A stretch of 64,000 nt of DNA from Callorhinus ursinus (GCF_003265705.1 NW_020312936.1:375577-439576); one strand, 5' to 3'. Numbered from the stretch's first letter, positions 44,780 through 56,760 are shown. Notes: generated from the letters alone by a model not told the origin. Program-made: numbers and translations.

Positions 44780-46290
44780 AAGCACTTTAGTGATATCAAC
44801 ATAGTTGTGTCTTAATTTTTGTTATCTGTCATTTGGACAGGTTTTAGAGAAGGTCTATAGATGAAGACATTAAAGTATCATTTGTTAAAATTTCACAAAT
44901 GCATGTACAAATGTACAAGATTTTCTTTGACACTTGAGACACTTGAAATCCATGAACTAGTGGAGGGGGGAAACCAAGTTTAAAGTGTCTTGTGTTCATG
45001 TTTAAACTGTTTTCAGTGATTTGCTCAATGCCAACTTTTCTGAATACACAGTTACTAATGTAAACATAGAAAGTAATGATTCGTCCCTCAGAGATGGATC
45101 ATTGGGATGAACAAATAAAGTATGCATTTAGTGATTTCTAAAGTTTTAAATACTATATAAATATGTATGATTATTAGTCATATTTTTAGCTCCCTAAGGT
45201 GGTAGAAATGAGTTTGAAAGAAATTTTATTTGGCAAACTGATACCTTTCTTCCACAATTGTTTGCAAAATATAACTTCTCAACAATCATTTGGTTTATAA
45301 CATATAATTTGCATTAGTAGAAGTAAGAACACAAGTCATTTCTATTTATTAAATAGCTGTTTGCTACCTGGCCAAAGGAAACCTATGGAATTTCGGAGTT
45401 TAAGGTAAGGAATCAAAATGCAGTGGCTCTCTTTAAAGGATATAATTGTTTAAAAAATATAACTGTTGATACATACTCTGTTCAGTGTTGTTAGACAGCA
45501 AGATACATGCAATTGATTGTGAAATAGTTAATTAAATTAAGCATAGCCATTTAACTCACCTACCATGAGTCCAAAGAACGTTATGCAATTGAAATCAAGG
45601 TTTCCATTTGTTACAGTTCACTGCTGTGAGCTTCCTTGCAATCTCTGCCAAACAAAATGAAATGAATATAGAGGTTACATATTCAAGGCCCCTATCTTTT
45701 ATTCCTTAAAGTTCATCAATATGTAAACCCCTGGGGAGTTAGCTTTCTCAGTTTGTACACCAGGCCTTCACTCATGTGGGGATCACAGTTCAGTGAGTTA
45801 TGTAAAAGATCCCTGCCATCACTCTCCACCCTCCCCATCCCACCAAAAAAAAGATAAGCTGATAAAATGCTTAGGATATAAATGGGGGAGTTGTGAGGAT
45901 AAGAGCAAAAAGCAGGGCAGAAAGCTTAAGATGTGGCAGAAAGTGTTAGGTCGGTAGGTGGATTGATATTTACAATGTTGGAAATACTTTATTTTAGAGA
46001 TAAAATTCTATACCTTGGAAAATAAATTATATCACCGTGGACTAAAACTGACTTGTGGAGGGGGAGAGAACTGCAGAAAGATTTTACATAAACTTATAAA
46101 TTGCAATAACTTTCTAGTCTCTTCTCAGTGAGTCAAGCTACCTCCCCACCACTTAACTATAATTAATCATCCAAGTCCACACCTTGGATCATGTGTCAAC
46201 TCCTCTTGTACCCTACATCCTAATTTTCATCCCATCTGGTCTAGTTTGCTCTTGCAGTGCTCTCAGCCTGAAGAGGGGGTGGCATCCTGA
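44780..46290. other. unrecognised AT-rich sequence
   Basis: 1.5 kb without gene or identified repeat. Confidence 0.4.
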
Positions 46291-46299
46291 GATATTAAC

Positions 46300-46395
46300 T
46301 TATTCATGTGTTAAAATCTGGCATTTATTAAAAGGGTTAGGATTTTGTAGATGCTCAATAAAGATGGTGGAATGAATGACTGAATAAACAAATTA
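46300..46395 (+). mobile_element. L2-like 3' end
   Basis: GGATTTTGTAGATGCTCAATAAAG then GGTGGAATGAATGACTGAATAAAC is the L2 3'-end pattern. The tail has grown into the following ATGG repeat. Confidence 0.55.
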
Positions 46396-46411
46396 ATGAA
46401 TAAGAGATAAA

Positions 46412-46486
46412 TGAATGGGTGGATAAATGGAATAAATGGATGGATGAATGGATGGATGGATGGATGGATGGATGGATGGATGGATA
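46412..46486. repeat. (ATGG)n microsatellite
   Basis: AATGGGTGGATAAATGGAATAAATGG, then about 12 GGAT units, mostly pure from 46451 to 46483. The minus strand gives Ile-His-Pro-Ser peptides only. Confidence 0.95.
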
Positions 46487-46489
46487 AGC

Positions 46490-48870
46490 AGATAGTTGTC
46501 TGAGTTTTGGTCAAACAGAACAATTTGGTTGTCATAAAAATGAAAACATAAAGCATTAAAAATAAATACCCAGTACTCTAATTTTATTAAAGCCTTCTTC
46601 ATCATCTACTTTGTTGTTCTTCAAAATCAGGATACTAGGGTAAAACTTCTTTCTCCTTAAAATTATCAAAGAAGGAATTTGGGGGAAAACACTTTTTTTT
46701 TTAATTCAAGAAATACTGAACATCCTACAAAGCCCCTACACAGAGAAAGAAGAAATCAATTGATGCTATCATCAGTGCATTTAAATATAGCTTCTAAAAA
46801 TGAGACACTGATGAAAAGGAGTTTAAAAGCTGTTCTCTTTACACTAGTCTAAAATAGTTGATGTTATTTCATTTTTTCTCCTCTGAGCTTTCAAAATACT
46901 CATGCTGAGATACTGAGATTGTATTCAGGTTTGTGAAATTAGTGACATAAAGCTTCTCCAGCCACCCTTGTTATCTAGCACAAAGATGCTAAAGCAGAAT
47001 TGAAATCCTATTATATATATTGCATTAAATTGGTTCCCAGCAGGGCATCTTAATTAAGATGTGCTTATTACCTGGGTCCAGATTAAGTGGCATGGACTGT
47101 ATCGCAGTCTTTATAATCAGACAGAAAGCAGGGTTAGCCCAGGCCCCGATTTGCTAATGAAGGCTAATGGCCCTTCGCCTTCAATGGTACAACTGTGGTA
47201 GGGGCTTTTTAATACCACACCAGACACTGTCTTAAGCTAAGAATGCACATAACCCTATTGCCCTTTCTTAAGTAAATACTTGTAGGTCCTTAAGCATTAC
47301 TCTCCTAAAGAGAGATTTGCATCAGACCCTCACTTTATGCTTTAGGGCGATAATATGTTTCTTCTAAGAACCTGCAGAAATTGGAAATTCTTTCCTAGTT
47401 TGATTCCTCTTCTCTCATTTCTATTATACCCCCACTCATGGATGCCAAACACCCATGGCATCATACTCCTCCTCACCCCATATATACATTCTCCTGACAA
47501 GTCTTTACCTTCCTTTTTAATCTATCCAGAATCCCCAGAGCAAGAAATCTAGGATAGACCAAGAAGCTATTTATGATGTTATAGTTCAAGTCAGGGTACG
47601 GTTTCCAAGGTCCAAGTTGGCTAAGAGATTGAGTTCCAAAGTTCCAAGTGTATTTTCATGTGTTGTCTATGATATCATAGAGAGATATTTCCATCTGGCT
47701 CATCCATACAACTACGTGTTTTTGCATCTTTTCCCTCTCCTTGTCTTTGAAAGTCAGATCTTTTTATTCTGATATGCATCTGGATACAGATCAGGGGAGG
47801 AGCTCTCCCAGCTGATTATAGAAAGTAGGAAAAGTAGCTGATAAAAGTAGCAAAGAGGCTTTCTCATTCAGGTGAACACCCTCTGGATTATCCTCATCGA
47901 CCTGTGAGTAAAATCTTGCTGAGTGCCCTAGTGTTCTTTACTCTCAAGTGCCTAGGAAACCCACATAAGAATTAAATATTCAGCTTGGGGAGCAAAGATC
48001 CTAGGAAACAGTCCACCAAACACCTTTAAAATCATCATTGCTAAAAGACTCAGCATCGTTACATAAATATTTGATGAAGGGGTCTCAGTTATTGGTGCTG
48101 CAATAATTATACAGATTGTAATGGTAATCCTCACTACCAATAATACCTTTGGAGGTAATGGCATTATATACTTCACTCACAGAGAATAATAACAATATTA
48201 ACACAGTACTGACACTTGGCAAGCCAATATCTCCCAAGCTGGGCTCACTTGGCAATCAGGACAGCAAGGAACCTTAGCAAACACATATTTTGTTGGCTGT
48301 CGTTCAGTTACTGGAGTGTCAGAGAATATTTGGCATTTAATACTATGCAAAGTGTTCCCGTTTGATTGTTGTATACTATATAAGCCTTGGAGCATGACGT
48401 GAAGTAATTTAACAACTGGAATAACAGGCATTTGGGACAAAACTAATTTCATAGAAAGGCTGATCACAGACACTTAACTTGTTCATAAAAATGTTACCTT
48501 GTCATATAATACAGAGTTGAAGATCAAGCTATGGGGGGAAAAAGCCAATTGTGAGAAAATGTCCCTTAATTCTTGTGACAGGAACTCTGTTTTTCACTAT
48601 AATGTGATCTTCGCTCTAAGTACCAAGATGGGCTTTGGTCTTTTTGCTGTATCTCTCTTCAGTTTTCAAGAAATGGGCAAGGGAGTTAGTAAGTTTGTGT
48701 TTTAATGAGCTCTGCTACACGCTCACATATAGGACAGCTCTTGACTTCACCTGGCCTCCTGTAAAAGGTGCTGAAAATATTCTCATCAGTGTATCAGACA
48801 GTGTGCAAAGACATAGGAAAATACAAGTAAACAGGCAGAGTATGAGCCACTTCTGAGGGCTGGAGTCTAC
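46490..48870. other. long repeat-poor block
   Basis: About 2.4 kb without a recognised repeat or gene. The part 47000-47250 has a palindromic CTTAATTAAG, several TAAT cores and little simple sequence, a look often seen in conserved non-coding elements. A 74-codon minus-strand frame at 47952-48176 is hydrophobic but unrecognised. Confidence 0.35.
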
Positions 48871-48890
48871 TTTCTTTTCCTGGATATTTA

Positions 48891-49087
48891 TTTATTTTTA
48901 AATTTTTTTATTGTTATGTTAATCACCATATATTACATCATTAGTTTTTGATGCAGTGTTCCATGATTCATTGTTTGTGCATAACACCCAGTGCTCCATG
49001 CAGAACGTGCCCTCCTCAATACCTATCACCAGGCTAACCCATCCCCCCACCCCCCTACCCTCTAAACCCTCAGTTTGTTTTTCAGAG
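48891..49087 (-). mobile_element. short carnivore L1 3' end
   Basis: 5'-truncated L1 of about 200 bp, the same 3' UTR as 41165-41316 but longer, reaching CCCTCAGTTTGTTTTTCAGAG. Exact 16-bp target-site duplication TTTTCCTGGATATTTA at 48875-48890 and 49088-49103. The A tail (T run on this strand) is mixed with TATTTT units. Confidence 0.95.
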
Positions 49088-49104
49088 TTTTCCTGGATAT
49101 TTAA

Positions 49105-49785
49105 TACAGGTCCCGGGAACCAATCTCCCTATCATCCTCACATTTCCAAAGTCACCTCACTTTAGTATCTGTTGGGGGATAGGAGGGTTCATTCTGAGAC
49201 CGCCCAGATTCACCACGACAGCATCATGCTGTTTCTCTATCAGCTGGGATGCTTGTCACTGCCAGGGACTTTTCAGCATAGATAGAACTGTAATATCGAT
49301 AGAATCCTGTATTTTCTGCCCAGAGTAGAGCAGAGGATTGAGAGTGAGGAAAAGCTACACTTTCCTTTACTGCCTATCTTTTTTTTTTTCTTCAAAGACC
49401 TGCCTCATGTTTTAAGATTCAGTGACTCCTTAGAGCATAAAGCCTGCAAGTTCCAACTTCCAGTAATCGTCTCTATACACCCACTGCCCACCACACTCAC
49501 TCACAACAACCTAATTCATGCCACCGTCGTCGTTCAGGCGGATTCCTGTGATAGAACTTCTCTCGGTCCTCTGCTTCTCCTGTTGCATCCCTACTGTCAG
49601 TGATCCATTCCACAGCCGGCATGATCTGTAAAACAAACAAACAAACAACCCAAATATGTTCAAAAAATTATTATGTGTATAATAAAATAAGTGCACATTT
49701 ATAATAAAACAAAACAATGATACATAGTGTCTGTATCGATACAGAACGTATCTGTCTCCCCTAATACACTGTACACAGGAAGAAA
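49105..49785. other. unrecognised sequence
   Basis: No gene. (AAAC)n patch at 49631-49648. Confidence 0.4.
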
Positions 49786-49789
49786 CAGA

Positions 49790-49897
49790 GACCAGTGTCT
49801 TGGTCTAACTTATTCATTTTTATAATTCCCCAGTACCTGGATCAGTTCCTAGCATATTGTAGAACCAAATATACTCTTGTTGAATGAATGAATTATG
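49790..49897 (+). mobile_element. L2 3' end
   Basis: TAATTCCCCAGTACCTGGATCAGTTCC, CTAGCATATTGTAGAACC and ACTCTTGTTGAATGAATGAATTA is the classic L2 3' terminus. Confidence 0.75.
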
Positions 49898-49899
49898 AA

Positions 49900-50530
49900 G
49901 TATTCAACATCCCTATCTGTGTTCTCTGATTTCATAGGAAGGTCTACATATTATCCTCAGTATTTGGTTCTTGCCCCGTGTCTTTCTTCCTAGTCATGCT
50001 TCTCCCCATTGTGAGTTTCATTTAGTCCCCAAAACAAAACAAAACAAAGCCAAAAACTCAAAGGGATCCTTCTTCTGGACAGTTCATTTTGGATTTTAGC
50101 AACACATGCTCCTTCAGAAACTTCACCGTCGGTGTGAATGCTCCAGGTCTCCCACTTTGCGTGAGCAGCTGAATCACACAGACACACACTCACTTGTCAA
50201 TAACGACATTAAGCTTACCTTGATTCTGCAGAGAATCAGAAACACCTATAAAATGGAAACTTACAGTACTCTTTCATTGTCTTTCCCATAGATAGAGGAG
50301 GGCCAGCTAAACTCTGAACCTAGGGCTTGGAGGAACCTTGTATTTTTAACCAGGGGCCATCTTCTTCCCAAATTCAGTTAGAGAAAGAGGACGTTTCTTT
50401 CAATACCAAGGAGAGTGTCAGTGTTCTATTGGCCAATGTTATCATATTTTAAGGGAGGTACTGTGCTTACCGTCACGGAAAGACATGGTTCTTTGGGGGT
50501 TTATTAATTATATTTTGTTCAATTTTCTGT
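49900..50530. other. unrecognised sequence
   Basis: No gene or named repeat; an (AAAAC)n patch at 50031-50047. Confidence 0.4.
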
Positions 50531-50539
50531 ATGTCTTAG

Positions 50540-51025
50540 GATGTTTTGACATCTCTCCTTGGGCCATACAGACCTGGGGAGAGACCACCCCTCCCAGGGC
50601 TAGCTAATTGCTGGGAGAGGTGGACAGCTTCCTAGGACATGCCTCTCATGTGCAGACTGGCCAGTCAAAGCCATGCCCCCATTTACCTTCTTATCTAACT
50701 TTCACAGTATTTCCCCTGCCCTAAATCACACCAGGGCCGGGTACCAGACTACTACGGACAGTCTCTGTACCCTAGAACCCACGGAATCCTTCAAACTAGC
50801 CAGTCCTAACCTGTTCACCCTGCCCTGCCATGCCTAGCATTTCCTGCAGAAACTCCAGAAAAGCCCCTGCCCTTGCTTTCCCGTTGCTCCTCCCTGCCCT
50901 AAATGGTCAGATCTACATTTTTTTTTTTTTTGCCTTTCCATGACACTTATCTCTCTGTGTTGGCATTCAGTCACCTCCATAAAAATGAATCACCTCCATT
51001 AAAATCCCACTGGTATAACTTTAAA
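50540..51025 (+). mobile_element. possible ERV LTR (tentative)
   Basis: C-rich, CAGGGCTAGCTAATTGCTGGGAG, CTCATGTGCAGACTGGCCAGTC, CCATGCCCCCATTTACC, GCCTAGCATTTCCTGCAGAAACTCC, CATTCAGTCACCTCCATAAAAATG. The order and style recall class I ERV LTRs, but the ends and duplications are not visible. A short repeat AATCACCTCCATTAAAAT follows a near copy (50969-51004). Confidence 0.4.
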
Positions 51026-51029
51026 TAGT

Positions 51030-52080
51030 CCAGGGTTCAATCTGGACTGTAGTACCCTGTTCAGAGCACAATTGAAGGAGTTCTTTAATGAATTAGATCA
51101 TACACATATAAGACTTATCCATGACTTGACCAGGAAATTAAAATAAGAGTTGTTCTGTTTGGAGTGGAATATAGGGTCCCTCTGCTGTGACCCTCGAGGA
51201 AAACTACTTTTCCAGAGGGGAAATGGACATGTGATATTCACGTAATTCATGGTTTTTGCAAGTCTCTTTTCTCACCTGCATTTGGGTCATTTTAGTCAAT
51301 ATACCTTTACCAGGTACATCAAGAGTAAATTCCTAGTCTCTGAATCGTGAACTTCATTTCCTATCTCTACTTTTTTTCTTTTAATAGCACTTTTCCTTGG
51401 CCCATTAATTCCACTTTTGATACCTTAAAATAAGATAAGAAAAAAAGCAAGAACTTAGTTCTCCTGCCCAGTCATCGAGTGTTTCAAATGATTGATGGAA
51501 GGACAGAACTATTCATATGTGCCTGGCAGGAATCAGGTTTGTGCTCCAAGAATCAGGAGATTGAAAGTCAGGAAGATCCTTGTGATTCATAACAGGGTGG
51601 TAGGTGTTTGGATGAGTGGTTTAAAAAGTGGGAAGACATGGAGGTAAGGAAGTGGGGACTGGCACTGTAATAACGTTAAGGATTAACCACTTACAAGAAT
51701 ATTAAATGCATTTGTTTAAAATCAATGTAAATAAAACACATTGTTGATATCATAGGACTTCTGCCAATGGGAATATTATTCATTGTTCATTTGTAAAAGA
51801 AATAGAATTTAATTATACAAGAAGAGCCACGTCTGGATAGCACTAAGCATTTTCTTGTATTGCTGATGCTTCCTACTAGCTTTAAAAAAACTGCATGGCA
51901 ATCTAGCTTGACAGATGTGCTAACAGAGATGGATGTGACATTACATTCTGGGTTTTGTTGGAGTTGCTGTTTTGGATGAATACAAACGCAGCTCTATGTG
52001 ACTGATATCCTAAACTTTTGGTGTTCACTGATTTAGTAGATTTCATAGTAAGATAGACCCAATTTTATTTAAGACTTTCA
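51030..52080. other. unrecognised sequence
   Basis: No gene or named repeat. Confidence 0.4.
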
Positions 52081-52119
52081 GGCAGTTTGTCTTATTCTTT
52101 TCTCCATGAATATGTCATG

Positions 52120-52640
52120 CAGAGATGCAAGTTGGGACTTGGCCTTGACAATGGGGCAAGACCTGCAAAATTAGGATTCAGCCAGGCAGGCCTGAGAAAA
52201 GGGAGGACCTGGGGCTGGACCCCAGGCCAACTTAGAATCAGTTCTCTGGAAAGAGACTCTGTGATGGGGAGTTTCATGCAGAAGGTTTACTGGGGAACAC
52301 TCTTGAGAGAACAACTGTAAGAAAGCGATTGGGGGCAGAAGTGAGCAGAGAGAGAAGCTGACTGATAATTAAGTTGCAAAGGAGGTCTCTGAAGAACCCA
52401 CATGGGGCTCTGAAGCTGGACTGGCCCTTCGGAACTGTCTCACATTGATTCAAGGTGTCTGGGCCTTCGCACCTCTGAGCCAGCTAAGCATCACCCGTGG
52501 TTGAGACAATGCCCAGTGAGAAAGAGCTGTGAGCTGTTGGCAGCCCCTCCTGCCAGAAGACAGGGAATGGATGCTTCTACCCAGAAGAGGGATCTGGGCA
52601 GAGCACCACAATAACTACAACCCTCAGCCTGGAAATTTAC
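52120..52640. repeat. unnamed interspersed repeat, copy 2
   Basis: GC-richer block: GGAGTTTCATGCAGAAGGTTTACTGGGGAAC, GAGAACAACTGTAAGAAAGCG, AACCCACATGGGGCTCTGAAGC, ACTGGCCCTTCGGAACTG, TCTGAGCCAGCTAAGCATCACC. Part of it resembles 24985-25110. LTR-like in style, family unknown. Confidence 0.45.
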
Positions 52641-53160
52641 AGCCAAAGGAGTAGGTGAACTCAGAAAGCATGTAGAACAATGAATTTCAAATGTGGGGGT
52701 ATAAACTTCTGAATGAATGATGAATTGCAGATCGACCTCCAGCAGGGACAGTGAAATGCCAAGGTTGGAGAATAAGGGTGGTAGTACTCATGAAATCTTT
52801 ACTACAATGAAGTGAGGTGATTTACAAAGGGTGATAGCCTGACTGCAAGACTTTAAAATATCAATTTCCTGAAAGTATTTTATAAGGCTAACAGGGGATG
52901 CCGGAACAAAGCTGGGGTAAACAAACAAACAAACAAAACAAAACAAAAAAACCACACACACAGATGTTTCATTCCTAAAGCAATGAAGGCTGATTTCATT
53001 TGTGGTGATGCCAAAAAGCAAAAGATTCTTTTTTTCTTCCCAAGTAAGTATTCCCGACTTGAAACTGAAATGTTTAAAAGAGACCAACTGGATGGAAATA
53101 AACTTTGATCAAGGAAGCACAAAACCTTCTAGGGCATCAAAGCATTTTAAGGATTCACAC

Positions 53161-53395
53161 CAAGGATTCTCAAAAGTGGCACTTACTGACGTTTTAGACA
53201 AGATGATTCTTTGCTCAGAGGGCCTGTACCATGCATTGGAGGGTGTTTAGCAGCATCTCTGGCATCTGCCTCACAGATGCCAGGAGCAACCAGCCCAAAA
53301 GTCATGGCAACCAGAAATGTCTCTCAACATTATCAAGTGTCCACTGGGTGTGAGGGGTTTGGGAGAGGCAAAACTGCCCCAGTTGAGCATCACTG
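53161..53395 (+). mobile_element. hAT-type MER element
   Basis: The same family as 16440-16685: GGCACTTACTGACGTTTTAGAC, GGAGGGTGTTTAGCAGCATCTCTGGC, CACAGATGCCAGGAGCAAC, AGAAATGTCTCTCAACATT. Terminal inverted repeats are visible: CAAGGATTCTCAA at 53161-53173 and TTGAGCATCACTG at 53383-53395, pairing at about 9 of 13 positions. No 8-bp duplication remains. Non-autonomous, no transposase frame. Confidence 0.75.
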
Positions 53396-53399
53396 TCTA

Positions 53400-53860
53400 A
53401 ATACACTTATATTCTTTATTTTCAGTGAGTGTTACCTACTATCCCAGTGTGCCCAGAGCTGAGAGGTTTCTCCTGATGTGAGAATTTCAGGGCTAAAACT
53501 AGGCAAGTGCCAAGAAATCCCTTCAAGTTGATCACACTAAATGGGCCCTGTTTTGGAGTGCAGGGTGTTGGAAGGAATACACTGACATTGAGGAAGTACA
53601 TACCTGAAGAAATACATTGTAATACCATTTTAAGTAAAAATAATATGCAGCAGAATTACCTAGCAAGAATTGTCTTTTGCACCAAAAATGAGTCTCTGAT
53701 TTCTTCAGGACAGTACTGTGGGGACAGGACTGCATTTAACAAAGGTGAAGTCAATGTAATTTTACCTAATCTGGTAAAAGATACTTCACTAAAATTTGAT
53801 CGTATGTAAAAATGGATTTTTTTTTTTACTTAAATGAAACAATGAAGTCCATCTAAATAA
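53400..53860. other. unrecognised sequence
   Basis: No gene. A 100-codon frame (53507-53809) has no recognisable domain and overlaps frames on the other strand. Confidence 0.4.
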
Positions 53861-53872
53861 AATATTTTGTTT

Positions 53873-54240
53873 AATTTTTTATTTGGGTATAGTTGACACA
53901 CAAAGTTACATTGTTTGCAGGTGTACAATGTAGTGATTCAGCATCTCTGTACATTATGTTGTGCACACCAGGAGTGTAGCCACCATCTGTGACCATGCAA
54001 TGCTAGTACAATATCATTGACTACATCCCTGGTGTTGTGCCTTTCATTCCTGCAACTTTTCCATTCTATAACTTGAAGCCTGTGTCTCCCACTCCCCTTC
54101 ACCCATTTTGCCCAGTCCCCACCCCTTCCCTTTGGCAACCATCAGTTTGTTCTCTATATTTGTAGGTCTGATTCTGCTTTTTGTTTATTCGTTTGTTTTG
54201 TTTTCATGGTTCCACAGATGAGTGAAATCATATGGTATTT
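53873..54240 (-). mobile_element. old L1 3' end
   Basis: Minus-strand L1M 3' UTR: TATTTGGGTATAGTTGACACAC, GCAGGTGTACAATGTAGTG, GAGTGTAGCCACCATCTG, CCCTTTGGCAACCATCAG, TTCCACAGATGAGTGAAATC. Collinear with 2286-3035, which carries the LTR; here the segment is unbroken, so it shows the empty state of that site. Confidence 0.85.
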
Positions 54241-54244
54241 GGAA

Positions 54245-54720
54245 ATGACATTATATTTAAAAGTTCTTAAGAGAAAATGGTTTCCAGAAATAAGTTTGAA
54301 TGTTCAAAATTCAAACATTTAGGTAAGCCCAGTGATTTGTGACTGACTTTTCAGCAGAGATTTCCCAAATAAATCACATATTTATCCACTGCACTCACTT
54401 ACCTCAGTAAATTGAGGACGTTGAAGAGAAAATGATTTACTCCTGGGCACATAGCTAACATTATGCTCTCAATATGTTGGCATTCTAAATACAGTAATGG
54501 AAACTAACTGAAAACTTACTAGTAAGAGTAAAACTAGGTTAAATATTACTTCTGCTGTTGAAAATTGTTTAATCATTAAACAAATACTTATTGTTTGCTA
54601 AGGACACTGTTAGCTGTTAAGAGGGAAAAATTCAATAATACTTTCCCCAATGATAGCAAATTTGATGAGCACCAATAAATCACTGATTGCTGTGCATTGG
54701 GTTTTGAGGAAAGATTAATA
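54245..54720. other. unrecognised sequence
   Basis: AT-rich, no gene or named repeat. Confidence 0.4.
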
Positions 54721-54724
54721 ACAA

Positions 54725-54960
54725 TAATAACCTTTATTGATCCGTATGTATCAAGCGTTGTGCTCAATACATTTGTATTTTTATTAACTATTAGGGTCAG
54801 TCTTATAAAGTAGGTATGACCGCTATTTAGATTTCAAATATTATTGTATACATACTGGACCCTAAGATTTGATATGTAACCTGTCCAAGGTGACATGGTT
54901 TGTAAATGATAGGTCTAGAATCTAACTCTGCAAACTGTGCTTTTAACTTCCTTTCTGATT
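54725..54960 (-). mobile_element. MIR SINE relic
   Basis: TTTATTGATCCGTATGTATCAAGC, AAGTAGGTATGACC, AACCTGTCCAAGGTGACATGG, TCTAGAATCTAACTCTGC: reverse MIR, near full length. Confidence 0.8.
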
Positions 54961-55204
54961 TTTGGCAAAATACATCACCTCTATGATTTTATTTCTTTAC
55001 TATTTATAATCTGTTGATATTTTAAATGGGTAACTGATATTATTGCTTTCACAACTAATATAGCAGTGTGAAGTATATGTGCAATAACCTTTCTTATATT
55101 TTCAAAATTAGCCTTAATTTCAAATATTCCATATTGTTCTCAGACATATTTCTTTATTCATTATTCAAAAAAATATGAGTACTCTAAGAAGCATCAGTAC
55201 TACT

Positions 55205-55340
55205 ATTTGTAAGCTAATGAAAAGAAGTCCAGAGCACTTATTTACTCAAAGCCTCAGAGCTGGTAGATAACTAGGCAATGTGGAATTAGAAGCAGGACAT
55301 CCGACTCCAATGTGCACTTTATCAAAAACCCTGCCTCATC
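55205..55340 (-). mobile_element. MIR fragment
   Basis: AGCCTCAGAGCTGGTAGATAAC, GGAATTAGAAGCAGGACATCCGACTCC and CTTTATCAAAAACCCTGCC match the reverse of the MIR 5' half. Confidence 0.6.
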
Positions 55341-55713
55341 AAGTTGTGAGGGGGAAGAGGAAATAGAGCCAAAAAAGAGAGATTTGAGCTCATATTTGCC
55401 TAAAATTTTTCTTTTATGGTTTTATTGAAGACTCAAGGTCTTCTTCTTTATGCTATCAATGGGAATGGTGTTGGACACCAAGCAAAGAAAACCCTCCATG
55501 GGCACTAAAATCTCTCTCCCCTCTCGTTCCTTACTAATCCAAAAAAGACATGTCCAAGGTATAGAAGCATGAACCCCTGTTCTATGGCTTCCCTTCCTTC
55601 CCTGTTCTCTATTAAAGATCTCCATTGAGTATAAGACCCTATATTTAGAAAATGTATTCGTTGCTTTGGTTTTATTTTATGTTCAAATAGAGATATTGTC
55701 TTAAATATCTTTT

Positions 55714-55896
55714 TTTTAAAGATTTTATTTATTTATTTGAGAGAGAGAGAATGAGAGCACGAGAGGGAAGAGGGTCAGAGGGAAAAGCAGACTCCCTGCC
55801 GAGCAGGGAGCCCGATGTGGGACTCGATCCTGGGACTCCAGGATCATGACCTGAGCCGAAGGCAGTTGCTCAACCAACTGAGCCATCCAGGCGCCC
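55714..55896 (-). mobile_element. CAN-SINE with exact long duplication
   Basis: Complete minus-strand element. Exact 17-bp target-site duplication TGTCTTAAATATCTTTT at 55697-55713 and 55897-55913. Confidence 0.97.
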
Positions 55897-55995
55897 TGTC
55901 TTAAATATCTTTTAAAGTGAGCTGGAATCAATTTTGCTTCTCACAACTCCTCAGCCAGGTCTTCGTAAGGGAGGGAGGAAAACAGATCTTCCTTC

Positions 55996-56026
55996 ATGTT
56001 CCATGAGTTCATGGTTCATGGAACAT
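55996..56026. repeat. 11-bp perfect inverted repeat
   Basis: ATGTTCCATGA (55996-56006) pairs with TCATGGAACAT (56016-56026) around a 9-base loop, which itself contains TTCATGG. No T run follows, so it is not a terminator-like signal. Confidence 0.85.
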
Positions 56027-56421
56027 CTCTTCAGAAAAGACTATTGGATGCAGAGGTGAACAAGACACTGTTTATCTTGTTTGACCACCTCTTGACGTAG
56101 TAGCTCACTATTACATAGAGAGCAGAAATCCTCTTGTCGAACATCTGCTGGGATTTTTAAAACATTTTATTTTGGTTATAGTACATTTTTAAAGCTAAAT
56201 GAAGGGAATAGTCAAGGTTTTAGAAGACATAATTATAAGACCAGCACATATATTGTTGAGAAAAGGCACTCTGGAGAGGTCAGGATTTTGACTTATTCTC
56301 TGTGTCCCGAAATGCAGCAAAGTAATTGCCCCACGGTGAGTGCTCAGCAAACTTCAGCTCTATTAGACTGAAATGGGTTTCATGTATCACATCCGAATCC
56401 ACTGAATTACATACAGTTAAA

Positions 56422-56441
56422 AATACTATAATTATAGTATT
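56422..56441. repeat. 20-bp perfect AT-rich palindrome
   Basis: AATACTATAATTATAGTATT is its own reverse complement with no spacer. Confidence 0.95.
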
Positions 56442-56639
56442 GTATAACTACTGCAGTTACAGTGCTTTTAAACTGTATGTAAATATGTATATATTAATAT
56501 CTATCTACATATTACTATGGTATTACTATATCCAGTACTATAACATAGTTCGGACAGTGATCAGAGGAACTTTGCATCTCTTTTGGAAGGCATATTCCCT
56601 TTAATGAGTGACAGTGATGTCGAGCAGAACAGGCAGGGA

Positions 56640-56760
56640 CTTGAGTTTCACTGTCCAAGTTCTGACATTTACTAGCTGAGTGAAGTGGCAAACCTTTTTG
56701 CCCAGCTGCGCTCCAGGTTCCATGCTTGTAAAATTTACCAGCAGAGGTTTCTTTCCAGAT
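56640..56760 (+). mobile_element. MIR fragment
   Basis: CCAAGTTCTGACATTTACTAGCTGAGTGAAGTGGC, CAAACCTTTTTGCCC and GCTTGTAAAATTTACC follow the MIR core. Confidence 0.65.

Noticed and set aside
46412..46486. CRISPR-like or regulatory tandem array
   Set aside because: Pure tetranucleotide repeat without spacers; the genome is mammalian.
47952..48176. Hydrophobic 74-codon frame, considered as a mitochondrial insertion
   Set aside because: No mitochondrial protein or tRNA text could be matched in either direction.
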